64,000 nucleotides of DNA from Clostridia bacterium (lineage in GTDB: Bacteria > Bacillota > Clostridia > Christensenellales > CAG-138), in NCBI GenBank assembly GCA_017514685.1, contig JAFWJN010000001.1, positions 1 to 64,000 of the forward strand, in the 5' to 3' direction. Numbering within the stretch: position 1 is the stretch's first letter; each line of letters starts with the position of its first letter. The position numbers were made by a program, and so were the translations under genes. This document shows positions 25,788 through 34,393 of the stretch, one piece after another. The notes below the pieces were generated by a model that saw nothing but the letters and a program-made list of their open reading frames with translations, made no database searches and was not told where the DNA came from.

Positions 25788-27071
25788 ATGGAACGATTGA
25801 TTTTTCATGTGGATGTGAACAGCGCTTTTCTTTCCTGGGAAGCGGCAAAACGTGTGAAGTGCGGCGAGCCCGATCTTCGCCTTGTTCCGTCATGCATCGG
25901 AGGTGACCCGAAGTCACGCCGGGGCATCGTTCTTGCAAAATCAATTCCGGCAAAACAGTACGGAATCAAGACCGGAGAACCTTTAAGCATGGCTCTTCGC
26001 AAGTGTCCGAACCTCATTGTCGCCCCTCCAAATTTTAAACTGTATTCCGATAATTCCCGTGCTTTCAAAAGCATCTGCAGAAGTTATACTTCTCTCACCG
26101 AAGAGTTTTCAATCGATGAATGTTTCCTTGACTTCTCCGGCACGTCTCACCTTTATCCCGATCCTGTAGCCCTGGCCACAGAAATCAAGGATCGTATCAG
26201 AGATGAACTCGGTTTTACTGTCAATGTCGGTATTGGAAGAAATAAGCTCTGCGCGAAAATGGCGAGCGATTTTGAAAAGCCGGATAAGGTTCACACCTTG
26301 TTTCCGGAAGAAATCCCGGCAAAAATGTGGCTTTTGCCGGTTGGTGATCTCCTTTACATCGGGAAAGCTTCTGTAGCAAAACTGAGCGAAGCGAAGATAC
26401 GAACCATCGGAGATCTCGCAAAAGCAGACTTAAATCTTCTTTCCGCACTTCTCGGCGAAAAAACAGCCAAACTGGCAAATGCTTATGCAAACGGAATTGA
26501 TTCCTCTCCCGTACGGGAAGCGCCTGAAGAGGCCAAAGGCTACAGCAATTCCATCACAACAGAGGAAAATATCAGTACGATCGAACAAGCAAATATGATT
26601 TTGCTTTCCCTTTGCGACAGTGTAACTGAGCATATGCGCAGTGAGAACACGCGCGCGGGCGGCGTGTCCGTCGGAATCCGTTATCTGGATTTCAAGAACC
26701 GATCTCATCAGATGAAACTGGAGTCACCGACAGACTCTGCAAGCATTGTCTATGAGACCGCGAAAAAACTGCTTGCGGAATTATGGAAAGACAGGCTTCC
26801 GCTTCGCCTTATGAGCGTCGCGCTGACCAATGTATCCAAAGGGCAAGCTGTCAGGCAGCTCTCTCTGTTTGATGAACCTGAAAAACAAATAAATCTGGAA
26901 AAGCAGGAACGGCTGGACAAAGCAGTCAGCGCCATTCGGGGAAAATTCGGTTTTGACGCCATTCAGCGGGGTGCTCTGATCAATTCCGATTACGGTGTCG
27001 GGCGAAAGTTCAAAGGCAAAAAAGAGTCCGAGCGATCCTCAGATGCCGAAGAAACGAAAAAAGAAAGGTGA
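25788..27071 (+). CDS. dinB: Y-family DNA polymerase IV
   Basis: 427 residues. Palm motifs FHVDVNSAFLSWEA (first metal Asp) and EEFSIDECFLDFSG (catalytic Asp-Glu), finger and thumb regions, an HhH-type segment (DLLYIGKASVAKLSEAKI) and a little-finger domain. RQLSLFDEP near the C-terminus is a QLSLF-type beta-clamp-binding motif. It performs error-prone translesion synthesis in the cytosol. No LexA box is recognised upstream. The reading frame is intact. Confidence 0.95.
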   Translation: MERLIFHVDVNSAFLSWEAAKRVKCGEPDLRLVPSCIGGDPKSRRGIVLAKSIPAKQYGIKTGEPLSMALRKCPNLIVAPPNFKLYSDNSRAFKSICRSYTSLTEEFSIDECFLDFSGTSHLYPDPVALATEIKDRIRDELGFTVNVGIGRNKLCAKMASDFEKPDKVHTLFPEEIPAKMWLLPVGDLLYIGKASVAKLSEAKIRTIGDLAKADLNLLSALLGEKTAKLANAYANGIDSSPVREAPEEAKGYSNSITTEENISTIEQANMILLSLCDSVTEHMRSENTRAGGVSVGIRYLDFKNRSHQMKLESPTDSASIVYETAKKLLAELWKDRLPLRLMSVALTNVSKGQAVRQLSLFDEPEKQINLEKQERLDKAVSAIRGKFGFDAIQRGALINSDYGVGRKFKGKKESERSSDAEETKKER

Positions 27072-27077
27072 AAATAT

Positions 27078-27590
27078 ATGAAAAAAAACTGGATCCTGAT
27101 CATTGTGATTGCAGGTGTCTTACTTCTTGCAGGCATCGCGGTGCTTTTCATTCTGAGATGCCGGAACATGCATTTGCTTGAACCTATGGATGGTCCCGGA
27201 ATGATCTATGAAGTCGTGGTAGATGAACTTGAATATGTGAAGAATGATCATATCAGCGGAGGTATCTATCGCATCACTGCGGAGCGCGGTGCGAAGATCC
27301 GCCTTGAAATGGAACTGAAAGAAAGCTCAGACTCAGAATCCGTTATTACAATTGCGGAAGCGGATAGGGAGTTGTTTGACCAGATCGGAACTATCATCTT
27401 AAGAGCCGGTCTTGAACATGCGGGCAATTATCCGGAGCGCGACCCTTATCAGATGCCGGATGCCACTTCTCATCTGAAAGTTGTCGAACCCTATAAAACC
27501 TTTTCGATCACATCCCTGATGGATCTGAACGAATCAGAACTGCAAGCATTGAGTGAAATCGTAGCCTTATTGGAGGAAGCGTTTCACTGA
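27078..27590 (+). CDS. Small membrane-anchored protein of unknown function
   Basis: 170 residues: an N-terminal helix (residues 4-26), then a soluble alpha/beta domain with MIYEVVVDELEYVKNDHISG and an acidic C-terminus. No family recognised. It starts 6 bases after dinB behind AGAAAGGTG, so it belongs to the same operon, and is followed by a terminator. Confidence 0.65.
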   Translation: MKKNWILIIVIAGVLLLAGIAVLFILRCRNMHLLEPMDGPGMIYEVVVDELEYVKNDHISGGIYRITAERGAKIRLEMELKESSDSESVITIAEADRELFDQIGTIILRAGLEHAGNYPERDPYQMPDATSHLKVVEPYKTFSITSLMDLNESELQALSEIVALLEEAFH

Positions 27591-27606
27591 ATATGAGTCC
27601 GTTTTT

Positions 27607-27637
27607 AAAAAAGCAGAACATTTGTTCTGCTTTTTCC
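27607..27637 (+). terminator. Intrinsic terminator after the dinB operon
   Basis: AAAAGCAGAACA, three-base loop, GTTCTGCTTTTTCC. The convergent gene ends at 27665. Confidence 0.85.
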
Positions 27638-27664
27638 TGTGATATTGTAAAAAAGTCCCTTTCG

Positions 27665-29146
27665 TTAATGTCCCATATAGAATGTTTCCCCGGTCAAAGT
27701 ATTGACGAAAAGACTGTTGGCAGCCCATCCCGGCATGTCGGAATATGGGAATGCATAGTATTCCAAGTACATTAATCTGCCGCTCCGGAACCCGAACTCG
27801 TACCAGCTTTCATCTTTCATCTCGACATCCATCGTACACATGACATCATCCGCTACTGCGTTTACCCCGATAAAGGTATAGCTTTCTTTTCCGAACGTCG
27901 CATCAATAATGTCCTTCACATAAGCCTCGTATTCCTTTTCTCCCATCCGCTCATATGGAATGTCCCGGAGATCCAGTTCCGGATCCGGGTTGTACAGACC
28001 GCTGAAGGAAGCATTGACGATATACCCGGATTTTGCTGCGATATCCATCGATACAAACCGGTTTTCTATATGATAATAGTTTTCACGATAACCGGATTGA
28101 TCCAGATAATAGATAATTTCTCCTTCATGTAATCCATAATCCAGTTCCTCAAGGCTCTTGTTTTCCATTTCCCGCCGTGTGGAGGCACGCCCGTTTGCAT
28201 GACTCAGGAAAACCCGGTACAGCGTCTCTGCCTCTGAAGCAGTCATATCGCCATTCTGTGCGGCAGTCAAGTTTCCCGTTGTAAATAATTCCTCCGCTAC
28301 CGGTTTTACAACTTCCTCATGATGCCGGATATCTGACAGGAAGCAAACTGATTCTTCCATGGCATATTCATTCGGATGCACCTGGATACCGTGCAATCCG
28401 TTTTCCATATATGCCAGTGACAGATACCTTCCGTCTGCCAGTGGAACGACATATGTCTCCTGCTTGACTCTGCCTGAAGAAGAATTCCTAACATAAGGCG
28501 TTCCCTTTGTCATTCCGAACAGGATCTTCGCCGCCTGTGCACCGTCTTTCTCTGGCTCCGGCAGATAGTCTTTGGCATCAAACAGCACGGTATCTGCTGC
28601 CACCAGCGTCAGTTCCTTCTCCGTCAGAACGCAGATAAACTCCTGTTTCTCATTTGTGAGTCTTAAAATATTCTCTCGATATCCGTTTTCATCCAGATAT
28701 CGGGTAACTGTGATTCCTTCCTCGGGGATGGTTATCCCCATGATCAGTTCAAAATCGTAAATTGCCTCTTTTATTGCTTTCTCTGACAATGTTCCATCTA
28801 CCGGTTCCCCCTCTTTCCAGCCTTTATGGTTATATGGAACCGTATTGTTGATTCGTGGAATGATAGACTGATATCGCCATTCCTGTTCCACGATCTGCCG
28901 TTGAATCTCCTCTGCATTTCTGGAAGGAACCGGGGAAGGTGTCGGCATCAGGGGATTATCGTCATTTTTTTCCTGCTGTCCTTTGGAAAAGCGATCTGCC
29001 GCTTCTGCTTCGGCAGTCCGAATCAGTACATCCTGCATCTGGCTCTCTTTCATCAGATGCAGACCTCCCCAGAATATCGCGCCCAAAGCCAATACCGCGG
29101 CCATTGTTAAAACCAATATCCTGTTTTTGTTCCAAAATTGTTTCAT
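27665..29146 (-). CDS. Membrane-anchored protein with internal repeats, partner of a two-component system
   Basis: 493 residues from the ATG at 29146 (AGAGGAG upstream; a nearer ATG lies two codons earlier). N-terminal anchor helix (about 10-32), then a long extracytoplasmic region. YLDENGYRENILRL and YLDQSGYRENYYHI, about 200 residues apart, point to duplicated PepSY-like or similar alpha/beta modules. No known enzyme motif. It lies 62 bases after the histidine kinase gene in the same direction and may be regulated by it or modulate it. Confidence 0.6.
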   Translation of the reverse strand: MKQFWNKNRILVLTMAAVLALGAIFWGGLHLMKESQMQDVLIRTAEAEAADRFSKGQQEKNDDNPLMPTPSPVPSRNAEEIQRQIVEQEWRYQSIIPRINNTVPYNHKGWKEGEPVDGTLSEKAIKEAIYDFELIMGITIPEEGITVTRYLDENGYRENILRLTNEKQEFICVLTEKELTLVAADTVLFDAKDYLPEPEKDGAQAAKILFGMTKGTPYVRNSSSGRVKQETYVVPLADGRYLSLAYMENGLHGIQVHPNEYAMEESVCFLSDIRHHEEVVKPVAEELFTTGNLTAAQNGDMTASEAETLYRVFLSHANGRASTRREMENKSLEELDYGLHEGEIIYYLDQSGYRENYYHIENRFVSMDIAAKSGYIVNASFSGLYNPDPELDLRDIPYERMGEKEYEAYVKDIIDATFGKESYTFIGVNAVADDVMCTMDVEMKDESWYEFGFRSGRLMYLEYYAFPYSDMPGWAANSLFVNTLTGETFYMGH

Positions 29147-29208
29147 GATCATATCTCCTCTCTTCTTGATGACCTCATTGTAACGGTATGATTGTTAGCG
29201 AGTCTTCA

Positions 29209-30339
29209 TCAATCTATTAGAGAGTTGTAAAACGTTACGGTTGCTACTGTTCCGCCGTCTGTTCCGCGCTGAAAAGAGAGTTTTGCTCCATGCGCCTTCG
29301 CGATTTGATGGCAAAGAGGCACTCCGAGCCCTCCGGATGCATGGAGTTTCTTGTGCTTTGGGGGATGGTTGACATAGGCAAGAGCTTCATCAGTCATGCC
29401 TTTGCCATGATCCTTGACCGTTATCACATTGATATCGGCAGTCAATTCCACCGGTGAGCCCTCCGGTGATGCTTTGACTGCATTATCTACCAGATTGTTG
29501 AAAAGGGATGTAAGCAGGTTTAAATCCCCGAGCAATGTTGACCAGTTGACCTTGTAAACCACAGTCGGATAGGTTCTTTGAATGTGCAGAAACATCTCTT
29601 CCACATCTACTGGTCGAAAAGTTGTTGTTTCCTCTTTTGCATTATGCATCGTTAAAAGCTTACTGGAAATCTCCGTCAGCCGCGTACTCTCCTGTGCGAT
29701 ATACGAAGCCGCCATATGTTGCTGTTCTTCAGTAAGCTTAACATCCCGTATGGTTTCCGCATATCCTTTCATAGCCGTAAGGGGCGTCCTCATTTCATGT
29801 GCCAGCCGGCTAATCGGAAGATTAACCCAGTAAAGAAGCGCGTACAGAGCTACGGCCATAAGCATTGCCGTCAGTGTTCCGGCCAAAGCTGCTGTCATAA
29901 TCTGTTTCTGAAGAAGCATATCCTCGTTTTCTGCACCCTTGAAATAGGTCAGTTCAAATCCGGAAGGAAGGATATCATTGACAAAAAGGAACAAATGCCC
30001 CTCCATCCGTACAAAACCTTCCGATCCTTGCCTCCGTTCAAAATAATACGGAATCGTGGAGTACACCGTTTCTTGCTCTTTACTGATTTCAAAAAACAGT
30101 CCTGTATCTTGATAAAAGCCCAAAAATGCTGTCGCAGCTGCCGTTTGTCGATGTTCCGGCACCTCCATAACAGTCTGCTCCAAAGCTCTTGCGATTGACC
30201 TTTCTTCCCGGAGAGCTGCTGCCTGCGCACCTTTTACTGTGGAAGCGATTGCCGGTGCCGTTACAGAAAACATGCACCCGTAAAGAATCAGGGCGCATAA
30301 AATCGTGGACAACAGATAAGTTTTCTGCCAGAGCTTCAT
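29209..30339 (-). CDS. Sensor histidine kinase
   Basis: 376 residues. Helix 1 (about 8-28), a short extracytoplasmic sensor (about 30-145), helix 2 (MTAALAGTLTAMLMAVALYALL), then HisKA with the phosphoaccepting His in ISRLAHEMRTPLTAMKGY. The HATPase domain shows N box NNLVDNAVKASPEG, G1 VKDHGKGM and G2 SGGLGVPL. It autophosphorylates and pairs with the regulator five bases upstream. The signal is unknown. Confidence 0.93.
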   Translation of the reverse strand: MKLWQKTYLLSTILCALILYGCMFSVTAPAIASTVKGAQAAALREERSIARALEQTVMEVPEHRQTAAATAFLGFYQDTGLFFEISKEQETVYSTIPYYFERRQGSEGFVRMEGHLFLFVNDILPSGFELTYFKGAENEDMLLQKQIMTAALAGTLTAMLMAVALYALLYWVNLPISRLAHEMRTPLTAMKGYAETIRDVKLTEEQQHMAASYIAQESTRLTEISSKLLTMHNAKEETTTFRPVDVEEMFLHIQRTYPTVVYKVNWSTLLGDLNLLTSLFNNLVDNAVKASPEGSPVELTADINVITVKDHGKGMTDEALAYVNHPPKHKKLHASGGLGVPLCHQIAKAHGAKLSFQRGTDGGTVATVTFYNSLID

Positions 30340-30344
30340 ACCGG

Positions 30345-30992
30345 TTACTCCTCGAATCGATATCCATTTTTATAAACCGTTTTGATATGGTTTTCCAGTT
30401 TTAACTTTTTCCGAAGTTTTTGTATATGAACGTCTACGGTCCGGCTTTCTCCTAAAAAATCGGTACCCCACGCTTCCGCCAGCAGTCTCTGCCGTGACAA
30501 GCAGACGTTTCTTTTTTCAATCAAAATTCGCAGCAGGGTGAATTCCTGAGGTGTCAGCTCCACTCTTTTTCCCTCCAGGAACACTTCATGTGCATCCCAA
30601 TTGATGGATAAATCCCCGATAGAATACACTTCTTCCGTCTTGTGGCTCCTTCTCAGTACCGCGGAAACTCTTGCCAGCAACTCTGCTACTTCAAAAGGTT
30701 TCACAATATAATCATCGGCTCCGAGTCCAAACCCTCGAATCTTATCCGTTGTTGCCCCACGGGCTGTCAAAAAGATGGTCGGAACATCTCTCACTTTCTC
30801 CAGTACCGCAAACCCTTCCATGTCCGGAAGCATGACATCAAGCAGCATTAAATCAAATCCCTGCTCTCTTGCCGCCCGTATTGCATCCTTTCCGGTATAA
30901 ACCGAAGTGCATTTGTGACCGATTATCTCCAGATTCAACCTGAGCAAATCATTGATAGCAATCTCATCTTCAACGATCAGTATCTTCGCCAA
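30345..30992 (-). CDS. OmpR/PhoB-family response regulator
   Basis: 215 residues if started at the TTG at 30992, nine bases after AGGGGG, which places the chain directly at KILIVEDE; the longer GTG start adds eight residues without a better site. The receiver domain has acidic residues VEDE, phosphoacceptor Asp in LLDVMLPD, and the Thr (FLTARG) and Lys (VKPF) switch residues. The winged-helix DNA-binding domain ends in VDVHIQKLRKKL and VYKNGYRF. Paired with the adjacent kinase. Confidence 0.95.
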   Translation of the reverse strand: MAKILIVEDEIAINDLLRLNLEIIGHKCTSVYTGKDAIRAAREQGFDLMLLDVMLPDMEGFAVLEKVRDVPTIFLTARGATTDKIRGFGLGADDYIVKPFEVAELLARVSAVLRRSHKTEEVYSIGDLSINWDAHEVFLEGKRVELTPQEFTLLRILIEKRNVCLSRQRLLAEAWGTDFLGESRTVDVHIQKLRKKLKLENHIKTVYKNGYRFEE

Positions 30993-31022
30993 TTGTCCAA
31001 TCCCCCTACAATTCACGATTTT

Positions 31023-31052
31023 AGTATAGCAAACAACTTGTTATCATGTTGT
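31023..31052 (-). promoter_or_regulatory. Extended -10 promoter and palindrome upstream of the two-component operon
   Basis: Minus strand TGCTATACT (31023-31031) with no good -35. Immediately upstream is an imperfect 20-bp palindrome, ACAACTTGTTATCATGTTGT (31033-31052), placed as an activator or autoregulator site would be. The rest of 31053-31450 shows no gene or structure I can name. Confidence 0.45.
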
Positions 31053-31450
31053 AAAACATTGTTCGAAACAGAACCGCATTAAGTCCTGACAGACAAAAAA
31101 GCAGGGTCTTTGTTCGATCCTCTTTCTGAAAACATTCCCTTTGGATAATCATCAGTTATAGATTGACAATCTTCTTTCGTTCATTTTTTCGCATATATCT
31201 GTATTTCCGCCAATCGTATTCCTATGATTCTATAGTTTGATTGTAATACTTTACAGAATCGAATTTGCGTCCAAAATGTTGCAAAATCGTAAAAATTGGA
31301 AAATCATGCATTCCGATCCGGTGACATACGACCCGGACCACAGATCTCACTTTCAGAGCAGTCCGTTTTTCCCGGTTGTTCTTGACGCTAAAGAAAAAAT
31401 AGACTACAGTTATGACATACAGGAACATGCAAAAGAGGATTTTCATTACG

Positions 31451-33523
31451 ATGTTTGAAACCTTGTTCTCCCCAATGAAAATAGGCTCTATGGCCATAAA
31501 AAACCGCGTCGTCATGGCTGCGGCTGAGTTTTCCCTGGGGCAGCCGAATGGCAAGCCCACTGACCAGATGATGGACTACTTCGAGGAGCGTGCAAAAGGC
31601 GGCGTCGGTATGATCATTCCGGGTATCTGCCGGGTCAATGATATGGGTGGTGCATCCACCTTCACTCAGCTTTCCATGAGTCATGATTACCATATCGAAC
31701 CTATGCGGATTTTTGCCGAGCGGATTCATCAGTACGGCACGAAGCTCTGCATACAGCTTCATCATCCGGGCCGTCAAGGAATGGCTAGTGCCACAAACTC
31801 ACTGCCGGTGGTCATTCCCGTTGCAGACCGTTTCCCCGGCATAATGAACCTGATCTATAAATGCACTCCGGCTCTTCTTAAAATGGAAGAAAAGGGCATC
31901 TGTTTTTCTATGCAGGCTCCTTCCAAAACGGAGCTTGCCAAGCATGGCGCAACCCGGATGCATGCAATGTCAAAAAAAGAAATCCATAAACTGATCGATG
32001 ATTTCATTGAAGCTGCGGTCCGCTGTCAGAAAGCAGGAGTCGACTGTGTGGAACTTCATGCCGGCCACGGCTACCTTCTGCAGCAGTTCCTTTCTCCGCA
32101 TACCAACCACCGAACAGATGAATACGGCGGAAGCTTTGATGGAAGAATGCGGTTTATCACAGAAATTATTCAGGGAATCCGCAAACGCTGCGGCCGGGAT
32201 TTTCCTCTTATCGTCCGGCTGACTGTGGATGAAATGTACGAAAAAATCGGAAGACCCGGCACCGGTTATGATCTGGAAACCGGAAAGCAAATCGCAAAAC
32301 GTCTGGAAGAACTGACAGTGGATGCCATCAACGTGACCTCTGCCTGTTACGATGCTTATAACTACTGGCTGGAGCCTACATCCTTCGAGCCCGGTTGGAG
32401 AAAATACCTGGCTCGTGAGATCAAAAGCGTTGTATCTGTTCCCGTAATTGCCGCCAATGTGATCCGCACCCCCTGGCAGGCTGAACAGCAATTGCTGGAG
32501 GGCGATCAGGATTTTGTCGCTTCTGCCCGTGCTTTCATATGCGACCCGCACTGGGTCAAAAAAGCGCAGGAAGGTCATCCCGAGCAGATCCGGCGCTGTA
32601 TTGGATGTCTCAATTGCATTCGTTCCTTTATGACCAACGCCGGAGTCGGGCAGCCGGGTGAGTGCGCGCTGAACATGAGCATTGCGAAAGAGAAATCATA
32701 TTTCAATCAAGCGCAGGACGGAAAAGGAAAGAAAATCATCGTTATCGGCGCAGGCCCTGCCGGGCTGACTTCAGCAGAAACACTGGCTCGGCGCGGGTTT
32801 AATGTTTCCGTTTATGAAAAGAACGAAAAGCCGGGCGGTCAGGTCATAACGGCTGCGGCGTGTCCCCATCGGGATAAACTGTACTGGTGCATAGAAGATC
32901 TGATGACCGCTGCGGAAAAAGCCGGTGCAAAAATCCATCTTGGAAAAGCGTTGTCCGCGGAAGAAATTGCGGAGCAGCACCCCTGGGCTGTTGTCCTCGC
33001 AACCGGAGCCGAACCGGTCCGTCCCAAATCTATCCTGGGAATCGATCAGCCAAACGTTTTGACAGCTCCGGAGATTATTCATAAAGAAAAAACGATCCGC
33101 GATGCCGCCGTGGTTGTGGCAGGTTCCGGTCTTACCGGTCTGGAGACCGCAGAGATTCTGAAAGAGGCCGGAAACCGTGTTACCATTATTGAAATGGCCA
33201 ATGAAATTGCTCCCGGCGCATGGTTTCAGATGGTCGATGATGAACTGACCCGGCTTGATGGCGTTCAAATTGAAACCGGAAAGAAACTCATTTCCGTTGA
33301 GAATGACAGCGTCACAATCCAGAACGTGAAGGATCGATCTATTCAGCAGCTATCCGCTGATTATGTGGTTCTTGCCTTGGGCGTCCGTCCTGCAGGGCAT
33401 TTAGCAGAAGATTTGAAAAAATCTCAGGTGGAACGGATTTTCACAGTTGGAGACGCTCTGAAAAGTGGAACCATCGCAGATGCCTGTCACAACGCCTATG
33501 ATACCGTTATGAAAATCATATAA
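31451..33523 (+). CDS. OYE-family NADH:flavin oxidoreductase with [4Fe-4S] and FAD domains (enoate/dienoyl-CoA reductase type)
   Basis: 690 residues from the ATG at 31451 (AAGAGGA upstream). N-terminal OYE TIM barrel binding FMN (SPMKIGSMAIKNRVVMAA; active-site region HAGHGYLLQQFLSPHTNHR), a Cys cluster RRCIGCLNCIRSF...GECALN binding [4Fe-4S], then a FAD/NAD(P) domain (VIGAGPAGLTSAETLARRG; VVVAGSGLTGLETAEIL). The architecture is that of 2,4-dienoyl-CoA reductase, 2-enoate reductase and bile-acid BaiCD/BaiH enzymes, which reduce activated C=C bonds. First gene of an operon with an SDR, AOR, ferredoxin and MoaD-like protein. Substrate unknown. Confidence 0.9.
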   Translation: MFETLFSPMKIGSMAIKNRVVMAAAEFSLGQPNGKPTDQMMDYFEERAKGGVGMIIPGICRVNDMGGASTFTQLSMSHDYHIEPMRIFAERIHQYGTKLCIQLHHPGRQGMASATNSLPVVIPVADRFPGIMNLIYKCTPALLKMEEKGICFSMQAPSKTELAKHGATRMHAMSKKEIHKLIDDFIEAAVRCQKAGVDCVELHAGHGYLLQQFLSPHTNHRTDEYGGSFDGRMRFITEIIQGIRKRCGRDFPLIVRLTVDEMYEKIGRPGTGYDLETGKQIAKRLEELTVDAINVTSACYDAYNYWLEPTSFEPGWRKYLAREIKSVVSVPVIAANVIRTPWQAEQQLLEGDQDFVASARAFICDPHWVKKAQEGHPEQIRRCIGCLNCIRSFMTNAGVGQPGECALNMSIAKEKSYFNQAQDGKGKKIIVIGAGPAGLTSAETLARRGFNVSVYEKNEKPGGQVITAAACPHRDKLYWCIEDLMTAAEKAGAKIHLGKALSAEEIAEQHPWAVVLATGAEPVRPKSILGIDQPNVLTAPEIIHKEKTIRDAAVVVAGSGLTGLETAEILKEAGNRVTIIEMANEIAPGAWFQMVDDELTRLDGVQIETGKKLISVENDSVTIQNVKDRSIQQLSADYVVLALGVRPAGHLAEDLKKSQVERIFTVGDALKSGTIADACHNAYDTVMKII

Positions 33524-33558
33524 TACAAATACGTTCACAAAAAGAGGAGATTCATTGC

Positions 33559-34365
33559 ATGATCAGCAATAAAAACATTGTTATCACCGGCGCCTCAAGC
33601 GGAATCGGAAAAGCAATTCTGGAAATGCTTGCGGTGAAAGAAAACAATAACCGGATCATCGCTGCCAGCCGCAGCATCGCAAAACTATCCGGTTTTGAAG
33701 AGAATGTCATCCTTTTTCCCTGTGACCTCAGCACGCAGGAAGGTGTGGACGCTCTCTTTGCAAAGGCTTCGGAACTCTTTGAAAAAATCGATATTTTTAT
33801 CTGCAACGCAGGCGCCCCCTACTATGAGCGGTACGATTATGAAGACTGGGAACGGATCGAAAGGATCTTCCGTCTCAACACCTTTTCGCATATGTACAGC
33901 TATTCGAAGTATCTGAATCATCTGAACGGTCGGGAGGGACAATTGGTGTATACCATCTCCGCAATGGGAGAGATGGCTCTTCCCGGATATGCCCTCTACG
34001 CATCCACAAAATTTGCCATGAAAGGGTTTCAGCAGGCAATTCGCGTTGAATCCCCTAAAAATCTCAGGATCACCTGTGTTTACCCTGTTGCCACCAAAAC
34101 CAACTTCTTTGAAGTCGGCGGTGCGGGACATAAAGTTGAGCAGCCTTTTCCGGTTCAGACCGCGGAAGAAGTGGCGAAAGCCGCCGTACGGGGTATCGAG
34201 CGGGGAAAGAAACAGGTCTATCCCTGCCCGATTTATCTGCCCAGCCGGTTTTTGATGAGCATTCTGCCTCCTGTCCGAAATTTTTACCTCAGAACGCAGG
34301 AAAAGATGCTTCTCCGATTTATAGAGCGTAAGAAAAACGAGAATCAACAAACAAAGAACCAATAG
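33559..34365 (+). CDS. SDR family oxidoreductase in the AOR operon
   Basis: 268 residues. GASSGIGK cofactor loop, CNAGAPYY, catalytic Ser in YTISAMGEM, YALYASTKFAM (Tyr-x-x-x-Lys), PVATKTNFF. The basic C-terminal tail (FIERKKNENQQTKNQ) after a hydrophobic stretch suggests membrane association. It sits 35 bases after the OYE gene and 28 before the AOR, so a pathway link is likely, for example alcohol/aldehyde interconversion next to aldehyde/acid chemistry. Confidence 0.85.
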   Translation: MISNKNIVITGASSGIGKAILEMLAVKENNNRIIAASRSIAKLSGFEENVILFPCDLSTQEGVDALFAKASELFEKIDIFICNAGAPYYERYDYEDWERIERIFRLNTFSHMYSYSKYLNHLNGREGQLVYTISAMGEMALPGYALYASTKFAMKGFQQAIRVESPKNLRITCVYPVATKTNFFEVGGAGHKVEQPFPVQTAEEVAKAAVRGIERGKKQVYPCPIYLPSRFLMSILPPVRNFYLRTQEKMLLRFIERKKNENQQTKNQ

Positions 34366-34393
34366 TCCTCTATTCCCAGGGAGATAATCATCC

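Noticed and set aside
31970..32578. 202-residue minus-strand ORF inside the OYE gene
   Set aside because: Reverse reading of a well-supported enzyme; no supporting motif.
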